Made by a program: the position numbers and the translations under genes. This document shows positions 1-6,091 of a DNA stretch of 9,730 nt, in pieces. How positions within the stretch are numbered: position 1 is the stretch's first letter; each line of letters starts with the position of its first letter. The stretch lies in assembly GCA_946480685.1 (NCBI GenBank), contig CAMLLI010000088.1, positions 1-9,730 on the forward strand, in the 5' to 3' direction. Below the pieces are notes generated by a model. The model saw only the letters and a program-made list of their open reading frames with translations. It had not been told where the DNA came from and did not search any database. The DNA is from an uncultured Flammeovirgaceae bacterium (GTDB taxonomy: Bacteria; Bacteroidota; Bacteroidia; Cytophagales; Cyclobacteriaceae).

Positions 1-961
1 TGTCACGACCGAAATATCCCGATAGGTATACACGGTTCTTGTCGTTGATTGAGTAATTCGCCTTGGCGGTAAGATCATAGAAGTTAAGCGCACCACCATC
101 TTTCAGTATATCTACAAACGGGCGCGCCAGTATATCAATATAGGATCTACGCCCCGAGACAATGAACGAACCTTTATCTTTCACGATAGGACCTTCAAAG
201 GAAAGTCTGCTGAAGATCGTACCAATGCCGCCGGTAGTTTCATAATCTTTGCTGTTACCATCTTTCATGCGTATATCGAGTATAGATGAAAGTCTTCCGC
301 CATATCGTGAGGGTACCGCTCCTTTATATAGTTTGGTATCTTTAACGGCATCCGGGTTGAAGGCCGAGAAAAACCCAAGCATGTGCGATGAGTTATATAC
401 CGGGGCTTCGTCTTGCAACACCAGGTTCTGCCCTACGCTACCACCGCGCACGTTAAAGCCCGATGCACCTTCACCCACGGTGCTTACACCTGGCAGCAGT
501 TGCAAACTTTTGATCACATCTACTTCTCCTAAAAATGCCGGTATCTTTTGAATGGTCTTGATATCGAGCTTGGCAGTGCTCATCTCCACAGTTTGTACTT
601 TGGAGGTTTGCTCATCTTCAGCAATCACCACTACTTCCTGCAGTTGCTCGCTGTCGGAAGGCAGCTCTATATTTTCACGTACATCTTTATCCAGTGCGAT
701 CTGCTTCTCGATCTTCTGATATCCTACAAAAGTATATTCAACGGTATAGCTGGCGGCCGGCACAGTAATGGAGTAGAATCCGTATACATTGCTGGTGGCA
801 CCTTTGCCGATTTCCTTGATATAGACCGTTGCACCTACCAGTACTTCCCCGTTGGATGCGTCCTTAATATACCCACTCAGGGTGTATCGCGACTGGCTCC
901 AGGCTTGATGCGACAGGAGCATCCCTAAAACAATAATTAACGTTGGTAATCGTAAGATCAT
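1..961 (-). CDS. TonB-dependent outer-membrane receptor, N-terminal 320 codons (runs off the left edge)
   Basis: The product is an outer-membrane receptor that would import a ligand using TonB/ExbBD energy. Only its start is present. Reading the minus strand from the ATG at 961 gives a signal peptide (residues 1-22, hydrophobic core LIIVLGMLL, likely cleavage after AWS). A carboxypeptidase-regulatory-like beta domain follows (about 25-100, with LSGYIKDASNGEVLVGATV and later YTFVGYQ). A TonB-box-like stretch LQEVVVIAE lies near 107-115. The plug domain (about 125-232) contains IKSLQLLPGVS, FNVRGG, and YKGAVPSRYGGRLSSILDI. The reading then enters the first barrel strands and continues past base 1. 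No ATG lies upstream in frame and the signal peptide begins at this ATG, which fixes the start. The gene is divergent from the AraC-type regulator. The ligand cannot be told from this part, and no SusD partner is visible. The family call is firm and the substrate is unknown. Confidence 0.93.
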   Translation of the reverse strand, partial: MILRLPTLIIVLGMLLSHQAWSQSRYTLSGYIKDASNGEVLVGATVYIKEIGKGATSNVYGFYSITVPAASYTVEYTFVGYQKIEKQIALDKDVRENIELPSDSEQLQEVVVIAEDEQTSKVQTVEMSTAKLDIKTIQKIPAFLGEVDVIKSLQLLPGVSTVGEGASGFNVRGGSVGQNLVLQDEAPVYNSSHMLGFFSAFNPDAVKDTKLYKGAVPSRYGGRLSSILDIRMKDGNSKDYETTGGIGTIFSRLSFEGPIVKDKGSFIVSGRRSYIDILARPFVDILKDGGALNFYDLTAKANYSINDKNRVYLSGYFGRD

Positions 962-1061
962 TCTTTGCAGATGGTTAGATTTAGTTTGTTGTTCATCAAT
1001 GACAGTTAATATCCTATAAACCCCCAGTCGGTTGCGAGGTTTATTTTATTTTAAAATTCTT

Positions 1062-1090
1062 CTGCTTTCAATTCACTATGCATACGTTTG
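1062..1090 (+). promoter_or_regulatory. Candidate Bacteroidota-type promoter for the AraC-family gene
   Basis: TACGTTTG at 1083-1090 matches the Bacteroidota -7 consensus TAnnTTTG exactly. A weak -33 element (CTG at 1062-1064, consensus TTG) sits 18 bases upstream. Transcription would begin near 1095 and leave a leader of about 120 bases. The rest of the 962-1213 gap is A/T-rich. I saw no CAAAnnTA there, which is the -7 element of a minus-strand promoter, so the receptor's promoter is unassigned. Confidence 0.3.
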
Positions 1091-1201
1091 AGGAAAGACA
1101 GAACCGTTAGCTCGCTTGCATAAGTATAGTCCTGGCGCGTTTCATTACACATCGCCGGCAAATATTCCATCATCTTTTACACGATTCACGTACGCTGTAT
1201 T

Positions 1202-1209
1202 TACTTTTG
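1202..1209 (+). promoter_or_regulatory. Second TAnnTTTG match, directly before the AraC-family start
   Basis: TACTTTTG at 1202-1209 also matches the -7 consensus exactly, but no TTG lies at the expected distance upstream. It ends only four bases before the ATG at 1214, so a transcript from it would be leaderless or nearly so. It may be a chance match in T-rich DNA. Confidence 0.2.
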
Positions 1210-1213
1210 CCTG

Positions 1214-2089
1214 ATGACGAATGTGTTCGCTCTGCCTGAAGACTTACTGAATGATAAGGCTACGGTTCGCCCGGACCTGATCGTTTATAATTACCATACT
1301 ACTGACAAGAGTTCCATAAAAGCTAAAGTGGTTGCCAACCGGCATGTGTTCAGCTTTTTGCAAGAGGGCGAGAAGGAAGTACATTTCTATGATCAGTCTG
1401 TGAAATTTACTCCGGCACAAGCACTGCTTATACCAGCCAGTAACTGTTTAATGAGCGAACGTCCTTCGCATACCCGGCACTACCGGGCGTTCCTGTTTCT
1501 CTTCTCCGACAAAAATCTTACGACCTTTCGAAGTAAATATCCGTTCCTGTTTACTGCTGACTATAAAAATCCGCGTGACCAGTCTTCATTTTTTCTGTTC
1601 AGTCAGGATGAGTTTGTGAAGGGCTTCATTCAATCGCTGCAGCTTCTTCCCAATCATACTTCTCCTTCTGCCGTGTCGGAACATTTACTTCAAATCAAGT
1701 TTGAAGAGATCATGCTGTATTTGTGCGATCGGTATCCGCAGGAATTTTTACCGTTGCTTGCTTCATTGACAGCAACCTCTTTTGATCTTCCGTTGCGTAA
1801 GGTGGTAGAGAATAATGTGTATACGAATCTTTCCATGGAAGAGCTCGCGTTCCTTTGCAACATGAGTCTCTCTACGTTTAAACGAAAGTTTGAAGAAGTA
1901 TATGGCACACCACCGGCCCGCTGGTTTCATTTGAAAAAAATGCAGCAGGCAGCTTTCCTGTTAAAGCATAGAAATGTAAAGGCGAGTGAAATACATCATG
2001 AGCTGGGATATGAAAACCTGTCGAGCTTTGTGCAGGCTTTCAAAAAAGAGTTTGGCAAAACACCGAAGGTCTATCAACAAAGTGTTTGA
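1214..2089 (+). CDS. AraC-family transcriptional regulator (ExsA-like layout)
   Basis: This is a 291-residue DNA-binding regulator. The C-terminal part (about 191-291) is a typical AraC/XylS double helix-turn-helix. The first HTH is at about 206-232 (LSMEELAFLCNMSLSTFKRK, ending near VYGTPP). The second is at about 256-283 (KASEIHHELGYENLSSF, then FKKEFGKTP), with the usual G-Y-x-x-x-S-x-F pattern. The N-terminal 150 residues look like a degenerate cupin sensor or dimerisation domain (VFSFLQEGEKEVHFYD, then LLIPASNCLMSE), as in ExsA-type Bacteroidota regulators. I could not assign an effector. No other ATG lies upstream in frame, so 1214 is the start. It is divergent from the TonB-dependent receptor, which suggests, without proof, that it regulates that gene. 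The neighbouring PEBP gene is a second possible target. Confidence 0.92.
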   Translation: MTNVFALPEDLLNDKATVRPDLIVYNYHTTDKSSIKAKVVANRHVFSFLQEGEKEVHFYDQSVKFTPAQALLIPASNCLMSERPSHTRHYRAFLFLFSDKNLTTFRSKYPFLFTADYKNPRDQSSFFLFSQDEFVKGFIQSLQLLPNHTSPSAVSEHLLQIKFEEIMLYLCDRYPQEFLPLLASLTATSFDLPLRKVVENNVYTNLSMEELAFLCNMSLSTFKRKFEEVYGTPPARWFHLKKMQQAAFLLKHRNVKASEIHHELGYENLSSFVQAFKKEFGKTPKVYQQSV

Positions 2090-2105
2090 ACTGTTTAAAA
2101 CAGTT
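2089..2105 (+). repeat. Perfect 8-base inverted repeat at the end of the AraC-family gene
   Basis: AACTGTTT at 2089-2096 and AAACAGTT at 2098-2105 are exact reverse complements around a single A, and T residues follow to 2108. The left arm begins at the last base of the regulator's stop codon. It could act as a weak A/T-rich terminator or as a dimer-binding operator upstream of the PEBP promoter. The very short spacer and low G+C argue against an efficient terminator. Confidence 0.45.
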
Positions 2106-2124
2106 TTTGGTCTTTCTGCTATAG

Positions 2125-2153
2125 TTGTTGTTTCGCGCCTGCGTGTAATTTTG
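2125..2153 (+). promoter_or_regulatory. Candidate promoter of the PEBP gene
   Basis: TTG at 2125-2127 (a second TTG follows at 2128-2130) and TAATTTTG at 2146-2153 fit the Bacteroidota -33/-7 pattern TTG-N17-23-TAnnTTTG with an 18-base spacer. Predicted transcription starts near 2158-2160 and gives a leader of about 28 bases before the ATG at 2187. This is the best promoter match in the window. Confidence 0.55.
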
Positions 2154-2186
2154 TTATCAATAACAAACCAAACAACAATACGCATT

Positions 2187-2723
2187 ATGAAAAGAATATG
2201 TATTTCGATGATGGCGATGTGCTGCATCACATTTGCTTATGCGCAGACCTTTACATTAAAGAGCAAAGACATTGGCGGACAAGCTACCAACAAAGAATTC
2301 TTTAACGGCTTTGGCTGCACAGGAGAAAATGTTTCCCCACAACTGTCATGGGAAAATGTACCCGCAGGCACACAAAGTTTTGCTGTAACCATTTACGATA
2401 AAGATGCTCCAACCGGAAGCGGCTTCTGGCACTGGGTTATCTTTAATATACCGGCTAATGTTACTGAACTGAAAACAAATGCAGGCGATGTTACCAAGAG
2501 TATAGCACCTGCCGGAGTGGTTCAAAGCATTACTGACTTTGGTAAATTCGGTTATGGTGGTCCTTGCCCTCCTCCCGGTCGCATCCATGAATACCTGATC
2601 ACGGTATATGCACTGAAATCAAAACTGGAGCTTGATAAAAATACAACACCTGCTGTAGTAGGATTCAACCTGAACCAACTGGTTCTCGGCAAAGCCTCTA
2701 TCGTTATGTACGGCAAGCGATAA
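2187..2723 (+). CDS. Secreted YbhB/YbcL-type PEBP protein
   Basis: This 178-residue protein belongs to the phosphatidylethanolamine-binding (Raf-kinase-inhibitor-like) family. Bacterial members bind small anionic ligands, and their cellular role is mostly unknown. A short signal peptide (1-19, MKRICISMMAMCCITFAYA, then Q) predicts export to the periplasm. Family motifs appear in order: the CTGENVSPQLSW block (44-55), YDKDAP (70-75), FWHWVIFNIP (80-89), and the ligand-pocket segment GYGGPCPPPGRIHEY (122-136), followed by YAL (141-143). The open frame extends upstream to 1986, but that extension overlaps the AraC gene and would bury the signal peptide. The promoter at 2125-2153 also supports the ATG at 2187. 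No Shine-Dalgarno sequence is visible. The gene stands alone between its promoter and the terminator at 2763-2805. Confidence 0.93.
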   Translation: MKRICISMMAMCCITFAYAQTFTLKSKDIGGQATNKEFFNGFGCTGENVSPQLSWENVPAGTQSFAVTIYDKDAPTGSGFWHWVIFNIPANVTELKTNAGDVTKSIAPAGVVQSITDFGKFGYGGPCPPPGRIHEYLITVYALKSKLELDKNTTPAVVGFNLNQLVLGKASIVMYGKR

Positions 2724-2724
2724 T

Positions 2725-2760
2725 ATATATACCAGTATATATCTGCAGAGATATAGTCTG
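2725..2760 (+). repeat. Two overlapping hairpins just after the PEBP stop codon
   Basis: Hairpin A pairs ATATATAC (2725-2732) with GTATATAT (2735-2742); its arms are exact. Hairpin B pairs TATATCT (2738-2744) with AGATATA (2749-2755) around GCAG. It can extend, across a two-base mismatch on each side, by pairing CAG (2733-2735) with CTG (2758-2760). The two share bases 2733-2742 and cannot both form in one RNA. They lie between the stop codon and the terminator. The function is unknown; an RNA-stability element is one possibility. Confidence 0.5.
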
Positions 2761-2762
2761 CG

Positions 2763-2805
2763 AAACCCTGTGATGAAGGATTTAGTCACGGGGTTTTCTT
2801 TTTTT
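2763..2805 (+). terminator. Rho-independent terminator after the PEBP gene
   Basis: AAACCCTGTGA (2763-2773) pairs with TCACGGGGTTT (2786-2796) in an 11-base stem with one G-U pair and a 12-base loop. It is followed by T, C and seven T residues to 2805. The G/C-rich stem and U tract make this a convincing intrinsic terminator that separates the PEBP gene from the efflux cluster. Confidence 0.88.
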
Positions 2806-2843
2806 ATCGATTTCCTGAACTCACGGACTTTAGGGCTCTGCAC

Positions 2844-2865
2844 ATTTCCGACTAAAACCGGAAAT
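2844..2865. repeat. Inverted repeat upstream of the efflux cluster
   Basis: ATTTCCG (2844-2850) and CGGAAAT (2859-2865) are exact reverse complements separated by eight bases. No T tract follows on either strand, so it does not read as a terminator. It lies about 100 bases before tetR and upstream of the likely promoter, where an activator or second regulator could bind. Chance occurrence cannot be excluded. Confidence 0.35.
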
Positions 2866-2907
2866 CCTGCTCAAAAACAGCGATAGGAATAATTTTTTAA
2901 TTTCGAC

Positions 2908-2939
2908 TTTGCAGATTACAACCTTTATAGGTTACTTTG
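2908..2939 (+). promoter_or_regulatory. Candidate promoter of the tetR-efflux cluster
   Basis: TTTG at 2908-2911 and TTACTTTG at 2932-2939 (one mismatch to TAnnTTTG) are separated by 20 bases, which fits the Bacteroidota -33/-7 layout. Transcription would start near 2945, inside the candidate operator at 2941-2964, so a bound repressor would block initiation. The spacer also holds a small inverted repeat, AACCT (2920-2924) and AGGTT (2929-2933). Confidence 0.45.
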
Positions 2940-2940
2940 C

Positions 2941-2964
2941 GTTAACAAAATTGTTAAACATTAT
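2941..2964. promoter_or_regulatory. Candidate TetR operator, copy 1 (before tetR)
   Basis: TTAACAA (2942-2948) and TTGTTAA (2951-2957) form a near-palindrome around two A residues. The 24-base element matches copy 2 at 3619-3642 in 20 positions, including both half-sites TTAAC and GTTAA, their six-base spacing and the following ACA. It overlaps the predicted transcription start and ends six bases before the tetR ATG, a typical autoregulatory position. Confidence 0.6.
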
Positions 2965-2970
2965 AGATAA

Positions 2971-3600
2971 ATGGCAGTAAAGACCCAACAAACTGAAGAT
3001 TTGATCAAAGAAACAGCGATGCGTCTTTTCTTTCAGAAGGGTCATATTCACGCCACCACGCAGGAAATTGCGGATGAAGCCGGTGTTAACAGGGCTTTAA
3101 TTCACTATTATTTCAGAAGTCGCGACCTTCTTTTTGAGAAAGTGCTTCACGAGACACTTGGCGCGATGCGTCAGAAAATCGATGATATTTTCTCTTCGGA
3201 CGAGACATTGTTTAACAAGATCAGCCGCTTCATTGATATTTTCATTGATCAGAATATTGACTATCCGTACCTGGAAACTTTCCTCGTAACGGAGATGGCA
3301 AAAAACAACGAAACCATTAAGCAGATGCGTCCGAGTGATAACAGACGAGATGCGCTGAAAGAGAAAATTGAACAACAACTTCGGGAGGAAATCGCTGCCG
3401 GCACAATGGCTCCCATCTCTATTGAACATTTCATGATTAACCTGATGTCGCTATGCAACTATCCGTTGATTGCCAAGCCGATGGTTCAGGATTTCTTTCA
3501 TTTCGATGAGGCCGCTTACAAGAAATTTCTGCTTGAGCGCAGAAACGTTGTGCTGCAGACTTTATTCAAGCAAAAAAATTTATCAGAAGATCCAAAATAA
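2971..3600 (+). CDS. TetR/AcrR-family repressor of the adjacent efflux genes
   Basis: This 209-residue regulator has the usual TetR length and plan. The N-terminal DNA-binding domain spans about 8-58. It has the helix RLFFQKG (18-24) and the helix-turn-helix TTQEIADEAGVNRALIHYYF (29-48), then a charged loop and LLFEKVL. The rest is helical and should form the dimerising, ligand-binding domain, which is too divergent for me to name an inducer. It is the first gene of the efflux cluster, 54 bases ahead of the tolC-type gene in the same direction, as is common for AcrR-like local repressors in Bacteroidota. The ATG at 2971 follows an A-rich leader (GATAA) without a Shine-Dalgarno sequence. The paired elements at 2941-2964 and 3619-3642 are its likely binding sites, implying control of its own gene and the pump. 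Confidence 0.93.
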   Translation: MAVKTQQTEDLIKETAMRLFFQKGHIHATTQEIADEAGVNRALIHYYFRSRDLLFEKVLHETLGAMRQKIDDIFSSDETLFNKISRFIDIFIDQNIDYPYLETFLVTEMAKNNETIKQMRPSDNRRDALKEKIEQQLREEIAAGTMAPISIEHFMINLMSLCNYPLIAKPMVQDFFHFDEAAYKKFLLERRNVVLQTLFKQKNLSEDPK

Positions 3601-3618
3601 AAAATTTTTTGCCCCGTC

Positions 3619-3642
3619 TTTAACTAAAATGTTAAACAATAT
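3619..3642. promoter_or_regulatory. Candidate TetR operator, copy 2 (before the tolC-type gene)
   Basis: TTAAC (3620-3624) and GTTAA (3631-3635) are inverted half-sites six bases apart, as in copy 1. Twenty of 24 aligned bases agree, with differences at 3619, 3625, 3629 and 3639. The element fills the middle of the 54-base gap between tetR and the tolC-type gene. The run A6T6 at 3599-3610 lies just before it and may bend the DNA. I found no convincing separate promoter here. Confidence 0.55.
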
Positions 3643-3654
3643 AATTAAACTATA

Positions 3655-4980
3655 ATGATAAACCGAATTTCTCTATTCCTAGCACCTATCCTACTGGCCG
3701 TCAGCACCGTAAGTTTCGGTCAGCAGCTCTCCCTGGAGGAGTGCATTCGAATCTCACTGGAGAATAACCTCACGGTAAAAAACAGCAAACTCGACATCGA
3801 ATCGACTGAATACAAAGTGAGCGAAGCGAAAAGTGGATTGCTACCAACAGTGGACCTGAACGGACAGTACCAGTATTACCTGGAAGTACCTGCACAGCTT
3901 ATACCCGCGTCAACCTTTGGTGGTGCAGCCGGTGAATATAGCTCGGTAAAATTAGGTGTACCGCAGAACACTTCAGCGAACGTGCAGGTGAGCCAGACAC
4001 TCTTCAATCAAAAAGTAATGATCGGATTGAAAGCGGCAAGAGCCGGACGCTCCTACTCCAACGTACAACTTACACTTACCAAAGAGGATATAGTATATAA
4101 TATAACCTCTACCTACTATAACATCCAGGTGTTATCAGACAATCTGAATTTATTGCAGAGCAACATCACGAACCTGGACAAGACTGTAAAGACCAATGAG
4201 ACATTGCGCAAAAACGAAATCGTGTCGAACAGCACCTATAAACGCTTGCTCATTAACCTGGAGAACCTGCACAACGAATACGAAAATCAGAAGATCAACC
4301 AGACGAAATACTATAACCTGTTAAAGTACCTGATGAATGTGCCGTTAACGGATTCGGTTGAAGTATTGCCTTTCGATTTCAACGCAGCACTTGAAGAAGT
4401 TCAACCCGGAGATATAGGTCACCGCCCTGATATACGCCTGCAACAGGAACAGATCAAGTTATACGAGCTTGATAAAAAGAGTACAATCTCCGGATACTAC
4501 CCTACACTTTCAGCCAACTTCTTTTACGGATATACCGGCTATAACAATGAGTTCGCACCTTTTGAGAATATAAATAACCAATGGTTTAACAGCAGCTACT
4601 TTACACTGTCGCTGAAGATACCGGTGTTTGATGGCTTCACTAAAAAATACCAGGTAAAACAAAAATCAGTAACTGTACAGAAGAGCATCAACTCGCTGGC
4701 CGATATGAAACTGAAAGCGGAACGCGAAATACTGGATGCCATGAACAACTATACCACCAACAAAAATCTGCTCGCAAACAGCAAACGAAGTCTCGACCTG
4801 GCCGAACAACTTTTCAAAGACGCCAACATTGAATATAACAACGGTATCATCAACATCACCGATTTGCTTGACGTGCAGGATGATTTATCAGACGCGCGCA
4901 ATAATTACAGCACAGCGCTTGTCAACCTGAAGATCGCCGAACTCGATGTTAAAAAAGCAAACGGACAACTTGTCCAGTAA
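3655..4980 (+). CDS. TolC-family outer-membrane efflux protein
   Basis: This 441-residue protein is the outer-membrane duct of a tripartite pump. A signal peptide covers about 1-22 (LFLAPILLAVSTVSFG, then QQ). No lipobox cysteine is present, so it is not an OprM-type lipoprotein. The mature start LSLEECIRISLENN is the classic OEP repeat opening, and SGLLPTVDLNGQYQYY follows. The second repeat begins with HRPDIRLQQEQIK (R257 of the RPDI motif) and has GYYPTLSANFFYGY and a C-terminal LLDVQDDLSDARNNY segment. These are the two internal OEP repeats that build the alpha-barrel and beta-barrel in the trimer. The length is normal for the family. The adaptor gene begins 41 bases downstream, so all three pump genes are likely co-transcribed. 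The transport substrate is not evident. Confidence 0.94.
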   Translation: MINRISLFLAPILLAVSTVSFGQQLSLEECIRISLENNLTVKNSKLDIESTEYKVSEAKSGLLPTVDLNGQYQYYLEVPAQLIPASTFGGAAGEYSSVKLGVPQNTSANVQVSQTLFNQKVMIGLKAARAGRSYSNVQLTLTKEDIVYNITSTYYNIQVLSDNLNLLQSNITNLDKTVKTNETLRKNEIVSNSTYKRLLINLENLHNEYENQKINQTKYYNLLKYLMNVPLTDSVEVLPFDFNAALEEVQPGDIGHRPDIRLQQEQIKLYELDKKSTISGYYPTLSANFFYGYTGYNNEFAPFENINNQWFNSSYFTLSLKIPVFDGFTKKYQVKQKSVTVQKSINSLADMKLKAEREILDAMNNYTTNKNLLANSKRSLDLAEQLFKDANIEYNNGIINITDLLDVQDDLSDARNNYSTALVNLKIAELDVKKANGQLVQ

Positions 4981-5021
4981 AAACAAACCACATACTAACC
5001 ATACTCGCATTTATAGTATAT

Positions 5022-6077
5022 ATGAAAAAGAACATCATCATTATCGTCCTTGCTTTGCTCGCTGTTGTATTTACAGGTGTAAAGCTGTTCAGCAATCAGA
5101 AAACTGTGCAGGAGAAAGTATATCGTCCTGATCCCGACAAGAAAGCTTTGGTGAAAGCGCAGACGGTTGAGCCAAAAGATCTTGACAAGACTTTTACCTA
5201 TACGGGTACATTTAAACCTTTCCGTGAGATCATGCTCATCCCGCAATCAGAAGGCGAAGTAACCGGAGTATATTTTGAAGAAGGTTCTGCCGTGCAGCAA
5301 GGCAAATTGCTGTTGCAGATCGATGACGAAATGCTGCGTGCTAAATATATAGCAGCACAAGCCACCTACGAAACTGCGAAAAGAAATTTTGAACGTTATG
5401 AAAAAGCATCTGAAAGCGAAGGCGTAAGCAAAATGCAATACGACAGCTACTGGCAGCAGTATAAAGATGCGGAGTCGCAATTAAAGCAATTGGACAAGAA
5501 CATTCGCCTTAGCAGACTGTCGGCTCCGTTCAGCGGCACCATCACTTTAAAAGATGTAGAAATCGGTACGGTTGTAGACAAGAAAAGCAACATTGGAAGA
5601 CTTACTGATCTCTCCCAAATGAAACTCGAGATCGCAGTGCCTGAAAATGAAATCACATTATTCCACGAAGGCGATCAGATCACAATTCAAACGGATATAT
5701 ACCCTACCCAACCTTTAACGGGTAAGATCGATTATGTAGCAGACCGCGCTGATGATTCCCACAACTATACCGTAAAGGTGTTGCTGAAGAATAACAAAAA
5801 TACTGAACTGAAAGCCGGCATGTACGGAAGAGCAGTTGTAAGCAAAGATCTGCATGCCGCTACACTCGTTATACCACGCAGTGCATTACTGGGTTCTGCT
5901 AAAAATCCACAGGTATATGTAATTGAAAATGGTATCGCTACGCTGCGCGACATCCACACCGGTGGCAGCAACGGAATGGAAGTAGAAGTTATTGATGGAT
6001 TGAAGCAGGGAGAGCAGGTTGTTACCAACGGCCAGATCAATCTCTCCAACGGCTCCAAAGTAGAAATCGCTAAATAA
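5022..6077 (+). CDS. RND efflux periplasmic adaptor subunit (membrane fusion protein)
   Basis: This 351-residue adaptor links the RND pump to the TolC-type duct. A hydrophobic N-terminal segment (4-22, IIIIVLALLAVVF) anchors or exports it; there is no lipobox cysteine, unlike AcrA. The first lipoyl half-motif lies at about 76-100 (SEGEVTGVYFEEGSAVQQGK). A short helical hairpin follows at about 103-160 (AKYIAAQATYETAKRNFERY). The second lipoyl half is at about 165-195 (LSAPFSGTITLKDVEIGTVV). Beta-barrel (KLEIAVPENEITLF) and membrane-proximal (GLKQGEQVVTNGQINLSNGS) domains complete the usual order. The hairpin is short but normal for Bacteroidota adaptors. A double stop (TAATAA) ends the frame, and the pump gene begins 14 bases on, so the two are surely translated from one message. 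Confidence 0.95.
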   Translation: MKKNIIIIVLALLAVVFTGVKLFSNQKTVQEKVYRPDPDKKALVKAQTVEPKDLDKTFTYTGTFKPFREIMLIPQSEGEVTGVYFEEGSAVQQGKLLLQIDDEMLRAKYIAAQATYETAKRNFERYEKASESEGVSKMQYDSYWQQYKDAESQLKQLDKNIRLSRLSAPFSGTITLKDVEIGTVVDKKSNIGRLTDLSQMKLEIAVPENEITLFHEGDQITIQTDIYPTQPLTGKIDYVADRADDSHNYTVKVLLKNNKNTELKAGMYGRAVVSKDLHAATLVIPRSALLGSAKNPQVYVIENGIATLRDIHTGGSNGMEVEVIDGLKQGEQVVTNGQINLSNGSKVEIAK

Positions 6078-6091
6078 TAACCAACGCATTT

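Noticed and set aside
249..928. Plus-strand open frames opposite the receptor gene
   Set aside because: The minus strand here encodes a continuous receptor with signal peptide and plug motifs; the plus-strand frames have no recognisable domain and are shadows.
1986..2186. Upstream extension of the PEBP reading frame to an ATG at 1986
   Set aside because: It overlaps the end of the AraC gene in another frame, would bury the clear signal peptide at 2187, and lies upstream of the good promoter at 2125-2153.
3599..3610. A6T6 run after tetR as a terminator
   Set aside because: It is self-complementary but has no loop and no G/C stem, so it cannot act as an intrinsic terminator; it is better seen as a bent A-tract.
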